A DNA stretch of 64,000 bases from contig WELB01000005.1 of the NCBI GenBank assembly GCA_009602725.1, positions 893,323 to 957,322 on the forward strand, written 5' to 3'. Of this stretch, positions 58,380-64,000 are shown piece by piece. Origin of the DNA: Spirogloea muscicola (taxonomy: Eukaryota; Streptophyta; Zygnematophyceae; Spirogloeales; Spirogloeaceae). The translations under genes and the position numbers were made by a program. The notes below the pieces were generated by a model that saw only the letters and a list, made by a program, of their open reading frames with translations, did no database searches and was not told the origin of the DNA. The stretch's first letter is position 1; the number at the start of each line of letters is the position of its first letter.

Positions 58380-58869
58380 CAGAAGCACGCCCAGCAGACG
58401 GGGCGGGGGGAGACCCAACAGGCGATGGGTGGCCGCCCGGAAGAGTTCATCCGGCATCCCGAAGGCGTAATCATTTGGCCCCTTCGAACCTTTTGTCAAT
58501 TCTTTTTCGGGCTTTTCACAGCCCCTGCCCCCATTGGGAGTGCCACTTCTTCTTTCTCACAGCCACTCAGCAAGCGCACTCAGCAAGCACTCAGCAAGCA
58601 CAGCCACTGCTGTCAAGTTGGAAGAGCTGTTTCTCGACAGTGTTCCCGGCAGACTAACTGGTCCATCCTCCCCCGTTCTGCCATAGCCTCTTCAGGCCCC
58701 GCAGTCGCTGCTTAGCTCGTAGTTTGGCCCCTTCGAACCTTGTCAATTCTTTTCGGGCTGGCTTCTCACAGCCCTTGCCCCCATTGGCAGAGTGTGACAA
58801 CCTTCTAGATTGCCAGTATGTATGGGCATGGACCGTTGCATCGACCGCGAACCGTTGACTACTATTTAT
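58380..58869 (-). repeat. Hairpin repeats between two LINE copies
   Basis: Two minus-oriented copies (58481-58560 and 58725-58800) with CCCCTTCGAACCTTGTCAAT, TTCGGGCTGGCTTCTCACAGCCC and GCCCCCATTGG. The block 58688-58790 is nearly identical to 62612-62722 on the far side of the LINE. A short CAGCAAGCACT-type tandem repeat is at about 58565-58600. Confidence 0.7.
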
Positions 58870-59620
58870 AGATTAGCCCGATCCGGCTACATTGGAGCCA
58901 GAGGCAGCAGCGAGGGCTCTGCCGGCACGCAGGTGCAGCGCGCGGGCCATTGACCTCTGCAGCGAGACGGCCAAGCGCATCCGGTACACCTGCGCTAGCG
59001 ACCCGGCTGCAGGAAAGTCCACCGGCTCCTCATGGAAGCGGCGGACGATGGCGTGGCGGGCGAGCTGGTTGAGCAGCTCGAGCCACCGAGCGCCCAACAC
59101 CCCATGCGTGTCAATAGCCAGCGGGAGAAACTCGTCTTCCCGCGGATGATCAGCACATTTGAGCTCCTTAGCTCGAGAGGCGCAGGCGACCGCATACCCA
59201 GCCTTGATGGCACATTGCGCTGGGTGTGAGCGGTCGTATGCGTCTGTGGTCACCACGTCCAGGATAAGGCGTGGCCCGCCGGCTTGTGGGGTGGCCACAA
59301 GAACTACGCGACGTGCGTGAAGACCGTCGGCCCTTTGCTGGAGCGGCATGACGGCGGAGTCCTCCGCTGCCACCGAGAAGCCAGCCTCCACCAGGATGCC
59401 ATGCATCGCATCCCGGAGGCGGTGGGCGCGCGAGACTCCACTCGGCCTCTTCCCCTGGGGCCGCGGCTCCAGGCCTCCCCCTCAACGACGCCCTCACTCT
59501 CCCGGACGAGGTATTTCGCAGTGCCGTGCACCGGCTCCTGGGCCTGCCGCCGTCATGCCTCCAGGGTGTGCGTCAGTGCGAATGTGGCGAGCAAGGGGCC
59601 GAGCCTGGGGAGCTGGCCGC

Positions 59621-61594
59621 TCATGTTCTGCGCTGTTCCCACGGCGGAGAGCGGACAGCGGCCCACGGCGCAGGTCGGCCTCCGGGAGCTGCAGCAAGGT
59701 GGTGAAGGCGGCCTTGTCCATCGCGGCTGCGAAGCGCGCTTGCGCGCGCAGGTCGGCAGTGTGCGCGAGGTGCGCAAAGGAGACCGCCTGACCCGCCAGG
59801 TCCGGGTGCACCGCGAGCAGCTCCTGGTGGGCGGAGCGTAGCGACGCCTGGAAAGGCAGCACACCTGTATCTACCTCCACCACCGCCTGCTCCAGCGCAC
59901 GCCGGCCGTGGACCAAGAAGCGCTGGGCCACGGAGGCGGCTGTCTGCGCCCAGCTGCCGAGATACGCCGCCCGGCAGGAACGGACGAGCGGGCGCAAGCT
60001 GAGACCACCGTATCTGAGGGCTAGCGTTGCCTGATGAAGAGCGGCAGGCGACTGGGGGAAGCCCTGGTGGCGGACCAGGGCCGCCAGGCTCGTCACCATG
60101 CCTGCGTCGAAACCCGCGTACGTCGCCAGCGCCCCTAGGGGATGGCGGGGTGGCCCGCGTCAGATACTGGGGTCTCTGCGCAATGGCCTTGGTCAACATG
60201 GCCAGAGCAAGCTGCATATCCTGCAGCTCGGGAGCCGGGCAGCAGGCTGGAGAGGCTCCTCGAGGCGGGCTCGCAGCTGCCCTTTGACGAAGGACGGCGC
60301 ACCGATGGGGACCCCCAGGAGGGTGAAGCCGTCTGCAGGAGTCAGGCATCCGGGGGGCAGCGCCAGGGTGGATGGGAGGTCGCAGGGGGGCCGCGCACTT
60401 CGGCGCCCGGGTGGACAGGCCGAGAGTGGCCAGCTGCCGCTCGAAGGTGACGAAGGCCTCCGCCGCGTCTTCCGGAGGGCCGACCATGGTGGTGTCGTCA
60501 GCGAAGGGGGCCAGTAGGACCCCTGGATGTGCCGCCGCGGTAGCCTGCAGAGCCCGGTGGTGAGCGAGCGCAAAGAAGAAGCCGGCGAGGGGGTCCCCTT
60601 GCCGCGTGCCCGCTTGGGACTGCAGGACCTCCACTTGGTCACCCCCCGTCCTCCAGAGGAGGTTGCTGGGCTGACTGTATCCCAAACGGAAAAAGGGTAC
60701 CAGGGAGGGGAAGGCGGCCCGGAGCTCCTCCACAATGCAGGCGCGCTCCACGGTGTTGAACGCATTAATCACGTCAACTGCCAGTACCAGCCACCCCGGG
60801 TGTTGGTCCAAGGTTGCACGGACCCCATGGACCACGGCCTCGCCCCCACTCCGCAGCCCCGCGCCGTATTGATGTGGCGCCAGGTGCACCTGCGCTGGCC
60901 CCGCATGCTGCTGCCAGCGAATGCGGCTCACCAGGCGGTAGAGGACCTCCCCAATGGCAATGGGCCTGACTCCCCCGCTCGGCTTGTCGAGGGCGAGCAA
61001 CGTGCTGGTGCACAATACGCAGCCGATGCTGGCCGGCACATTGTCCCGGCCCAGATGCTGGCAGATCTGCAGCAGCGCGTTGAAGTCCGCAGCCTCTCCC
61101 TCGAGGAAGATCTCCCGCAGGTGCTCGGTAAGCATGCGGGAGGGGCCGCGGGCGGCTGCGCGACGGCTGGTCTGCAGAGCCTTTTTGAGGGCGTTGGCAT
61201 CCAAGACCATCTCCTCTGGCGGTGCGAAGGCGGCCAACCACGGTGGCAGGGGGGAGCTCGCCGGGGGGTGCAGGGAGTCCAGGGCCGCCCGAGTCGCCGC
61301 ATTGGTCGGCGCCAGCATCGCATCGTCGAGGGCCTGCACAGCCCTGGAAAGCCCACCCGCGTGGCCGAAGCGAAGTGCCCGGCGGACGCTGGCGGCCCTG
61401 TCGGGCGCTGCCCCTGTGCCACCACGGTTGGCCGCAGAGGCTGCCGCGGCGGCGTCATGACGCGCCAGAAGCTTCTCCCAGTGCCCGCTCTCGAACAACT
61501 GGACGCGCTCCAGCAGGAGCTGCTGGCCCTGCTTGCGGCTGTCGGGAGAGGCACGCCCGAGCAGCAGCCGGGGGAAGAGGAGGAATAATTCCAC
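59621..61594 (-). pseudogene. LINE reverse transcriptase frame
   Basis: A 657-codon frame whose first ~420 residues are reverse transcriptase. Visible motifs are KPSGGVRPIAIGEVLYRLVS (fingers, motifs 1-2), VLAVDVINAFNTVERACI (motif A, first catalytic Asp), SQAGTRQGDPLAGFFFALAH (motif B) and LAPFADDTTMVG (motif C, FADD). After about 60400 the family continues in another frame (LTPADGFTLLGVPIGAPSFV at ~60340), so the rest of this frame is out of register. Expected role: target-primed reverse transcription of the element's RNA. Confidence 0.88.
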
Positions 61595-61622
61595 GCCGCC
61601 TCGTCCCGGTGGTCCGCAACGA

Positions 61623-62444
61623 TCACTGCGTCACCGGGCGGAGCGCGCGGCAGAGTTGCGGGCGCACCCAGCGCGGAACGCGGCGGAGGAGCGGCAGGGC
61701 CGCCTGGCGGTGGACTGCGGCCAGGTCGAGGCCAGCCAGCCACTGCCAGTGATGGGGCGTGGGCGGGGACGGCGCGGGAGGCCTGCCTGATCTGCCCCGA
61801 CGACCACCTGCTGCCGCTGCGCTCCGGGCCTGTGCCGCACGGTTGTTGCTGCACGTGCAGGCTCGCTCGTGGTTGGCCCGGCCGGACCGCGAGGTGAAGG
61901 TCCTCTGGCAGTGCTGGCACAGCAGTGATTCGGGCGAGTGAGGGGGGGGCGACGGCGGTGAAGCCGGCTCGCTCGGCGGGGTTGGAGGCGGCGGTGACGG
62001 GGGCGGCGTCGATGGCGCCGACTGCGGAAGGCTGGGCGGTTCGAGAGGCGGGATGGCAGAACCCCTGGCCGCCGCCGGCGGCGACGCCGGCGGCGGCCCG
62101 GAGTTTTGGAGGGGTGGCGGCGGCGGCGGCGGCGGCGCCCGCGACGTAGCGCGAGGTGGGGGAAAGCATGCGGGGCTCGCCGCCGGGCCGCCGCCAGGCT
62201 CCTGACGGTGGCTGAGCCAGCCGGGCTGGCCTCCGCCGGGGTGTTGATGCCGCAGGCCCCGCTCCAGCGCCGGGCCGGGCTGGTCGTGGGGCGGGCGGGG
62301 GCCCTCACGTGGGGCGGTGCCTCGGGCCGCTGAGGCGACGGCGATTGGGAGCTGCGAACCATGTGCCCACGTCGGCGTGGAAACGAGGAGAGCTCCCCCC
62401 CTACCGCGTTTCTGCTTCCCCGGCTCCCCCTGCCCCAGAAGCAA
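61623..62444 (-). pseudogene. LINE N-terminal zinc-finger frame
   Basis: A 273-codon frame with long Pro-rich stretches (poly-Pro encoded by a (GGC)n run near 62104-62135). Near its end is a finger LCQHCQRTFTSRSGRANHER followed by AC (C-x2-C-x12-H-x4-C). Zinc fingers of this type precede the reverse transcriptase in R2-like and related LINEs and bind nucleic acid. A stop and a frame change separate it from the reverse transcriptase frame. Confidence 0.75.
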
Positions 62445-62729
62445 GCGCGGCCAGATTAACTGGTGGCTGGGAGAGGCCAGCCCAAAGGAATGGACAAGGT
62501 GTGAAGGAGCCGGAGTGCTAAGAATGGGAGAAGGGCTCGCCCATCATGGACCTTGTCCATTCTTTCCCCCCTTCTGCCATAGCCTCTTCAGGCCCCCATT
62601 GGGAGAGCCACTTCTTCTTCAGGCCCCGCAGTCGCTGCTTAGCTCGTACTTTGGCCCCTTCGAACCTTGTCAATTCTTTTCGGGCTGGCTTCTCACAGCC
62701 CTTGCCCCCATTGGGAGAGCCACTTCTTC
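62430..62729. repeat. Hairpin repeats flanking the LINE 5' end
   Basis: A plus-oriented GCAAGCGCGGCCAGATTAAC unit (about 62440-62510) is followed by minus-oriented hairpin repeats (about 62545-62728). The latter contain CTGCCATAGCCTCTTCAGGC, CCGCAGTCGCTGCTTAGCTC and TTCGGGCTGGCTTCTCACAGCCC. The last ~110 bp are a near-exact copy of 58688-58790. Confidence 0.7.
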
Positions 62730-63256
62730 NNNNNNNNNNNNNNNNNNNNNNNNNNNNNNNNNNNNNNNNNNNNNNNNNNNNNNNNNNNNNNNNNNNNNNN
62801 NNNNNNNNNNNNNNNNNNNNNNNNNNNNNNNNNNNNNNNNNNNNNNNNNNNNNNNNNNNNNNNNNNNNNNNNNNNNNNNNNNNNNNNNNNNNNNNNNNNN
62901 NNNNNNNNNNNNNNNNNNNNNNNNNNNNNNNNNNNNNNNNNNNNNNNNNNNNNNNNNNNNNNNNNNNNNNNNNNNNNNNNNNNNNNNNNNNNNNNNNNNN
63001 NNNNNNNNNNNNNNNNNNNNNNNNNNNNNNNNNNNNNNNNNNNNNNNNNNNNNNNNNNNNNNNNNNNNNNNNNNNNNNNNNNNNNNNNNNNNNNNNNNNN
63101 NNNNNNNNNNNNNNNNNNNNNNNNNNNNNNNNNNNNNNNNNNNNNNNNNNNNNNNNNNNNNNNNNNNNNNNNNNNNNNNNNNNNNNNNNNNNNNNNNNNN
63201 NNNNNNNNNNNNNNNNNNNNNNNNNNNNNNNNNNNNNNNNNNNNNNNNNNNNNNNN
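62730..63256. other. Assembly gap (527 N)
   Basis: Undetermined bases between LINE-flanking repeats and a GC-rich gene start. Frames running through it are not real. Confidence 0.99.
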
Positions 63257-64000
63257 CCGCCGCGCGCCGCGCCGCGCCGGCGCGCCGCCGCTGCCGCTCG
63301 CCCTTCCAGTCCCGCTGCTCCTCCTGGCCGCGGCGCTCGCCTGGCCAGCTGCCGGCCAGGTCCCCAGCTGTGAGTGCCTCCGCACGCTGCATTGCCCGCC
63401 TGCAACTCGGCTCCCTGTTAAGGCCAGCGGCGCTCGCCTGCTTCGTGCCTGCTGATGAGGCCCGTACCCTCCATGTAAAGCTACGTGACGAACTAGAGGT
63501 AAAGCCACTGCGATAGCGCGTAGTGTAGTGCAGCCTCCGACTGCAGCGCCCGGCCCTTCGCCAAGCCCTTCTCCCCAGCACAGTCCTTTCATGGTCAGAC
63601 TGTGACGGTCTTGAGCTCGGCAGCACGGCCCCCTCTCTCGCGGACGCCTTGGTGCCAGCAGGAGGCAATGCAGTCTAAGATCTCCGGGGCTCAGCCCGAT
63701 AAGTGCGCATGTAAAGCATGCTTCCGCTTCGTGCTAGCCCGTCACCGCTCTCGTCGCTCTCAAACAGCAGCATCGTAATGAGACAGGCCTGGGCCGGTTG
63801 GGAGCAACCGAGATTTGTCCTGGCAGGGCTTGTCGGCGGCACTGCTGAGCCACGAGATAGTCCGCCGTCAATTCGGTACTGTGACCGGAATCACATGTTC
63901 CAGGCTTGACCTCTGTCACCTGCTACTGTGCATCACATTGCAGTTCCACTGCTGATCGACTGCGGGAGCAATGTCACCACGACAGACGCCGACAATGTCA
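63257..64000 (+). CDS. Malectin-like secreted protein or receptor, 5' part only
   Basis: A plus-strand frame emerges from the gap and encodes a hydrophobic signal-peptide-like segment (LALPVPLLLLAAALAWPAAG), then QVPS. A GTGAGT donor follows at 63370. After a 574-nt intron, an exon at 63944 (acceptor TTGCAG) continues in phase with PLLIDCGSNVTTTDADNV. The IDCGS motif directly after a signal peptide is the start of plant malectin-like domains, as in GFISIDCG of the receptor at 38788-44724. The start codon is in the gap and the rest of the gene lies beyond the window, so presence of a kinase is unknown. Confidence 0.6.

Larger units (their letters stand above)
58870..62444 (-). mobile_element. 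Nearly full-length non-LTR retrotransposon (LINE), decayed
   Basis: Minus-strand element of ~3.6 kb. It begins with a Pro-rich frame bearing a C2HC zinc finger (62444-61623), then reverse transcriptase (61594-~60400), a linker region in other frames, and a C-terminal domain (59406-58873) that contains HARRVVLVA, LILDVVTTD and DEFLPLAIDTHGVLGARWLE. No LTRs or protease/integrase are seen, and the reverse transcriptase is of non-LTR type. The frame changes at least three times (near 61600, 60350 and 59450), so this copy is not functional. Its 3' end stops short of the ...SLSDLRVLTRGY end seen in other copies. The C-terminal domain resembles that of non-LTR elements of green algae and may be a PD-(D/E)XK-like nuclease; that is inference. 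Confidence 0.88.

Noticed and set aside
58480-58800. RNA polymerase III B box in the hairpin repeats (AAGGTTCGAAGGGG)
   Set aside because: Only some copies keep GGTTCGA, others read GGTCTGA, and no matching A box is found, so a tRNA-derived SINE is not supported.
58655-62728. Long terminal repeats of an LTR element
   Set aside because: The enclosed reverse transcriptase is of non-LTR type, no integrase or protease is seen, and the flanking repeats are members of the dispersed hairpin family.
62317-63668. Very long frames across the N gap
   Set aside because: Their length is produced by undetermined bases.
1-64000. CRISPR arrays, bacterial operons, ribosome binding sites
   Set aside because: None seen; the intron-rich gene structure is nuclear eukaryotic.

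Overview
The window is nuclear DNA from a green, plant-lineage eukaryote. Genes are split by many short GT-AG introns, promoters are very GC-rich, and the gene set is plant-type: a DEDH Argonaute, a U-box/ARM ubiquitin ligase, a malectin-like/LRR receptor kinase, a VFB/SKIP2-type F-box protein, MED31 and V-ATPase subunit E. Together with dispersed LINE tails and short hairpin repeats this fits a streptophyte, possibly an alga of charophyte grade. I cannot name the species from sequence alone.

Layout. 1-13286 is gene-poor: GC-rich stretches, repeats (including a ~300 bp unit present twice in inverted orientation, 8 kb apart) and a few open frames I cannot assign. 13287-15101 (+) is a plastid-targeted YfcG-type glutathione transferase. 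15102-17782 is LINE tails and hairpin repeats. 17783-24105 (+) is a complete 20-exon Argonaute. It converges on MED31 (24757-26117, -), which diverges from V-ATPase subunit E (26778-28188, +) across a 660 bp shared upstream region. 29383-32848 (-) is the U-box/ARM protein. An assembly gap (33451-33705) and GC-rich DNA follow. 34300-38400 holds a 360 bp foldback element with TA duplications plus LINE and SINE-like debris. 38788-44724 (+) is a 16-exon receptor kinase with malectin-like domain, GDPC motif, LRRs, TM segment and kinase. 44900-48000 is again repeat-rich. 48444-51604 (+) is the F-box/LRR gene, whose start is lost at a gap (48403-48443). 52962-56246 (+) is a 12-exon Gfo/Idh/MocA oxidoreductase with an 18-nt microexon. 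57400-62730 contains a 3.6 kb non-LTR retrotransposon (-) and a second truncated copy. After a gap (62730-63256) the start of another malectin-like secreted protein or receptor runs off the right edge.

The genes do not form a pathway; they are a normal mixture of housekeeping and regulatory loci. Themes that recur are RNA silencing (Argonaute, near foldback and hairpin DNA that could feed it), ubiquitin ligation (two E3-type proteins, each with one GC-AG intron) and extracellular sensing (two malectin-like proteins). All exon structures were derived by eye from reading frame, splice consensus and family similarity. The exon sums are in frame for all eight complete or nearly complete genes.
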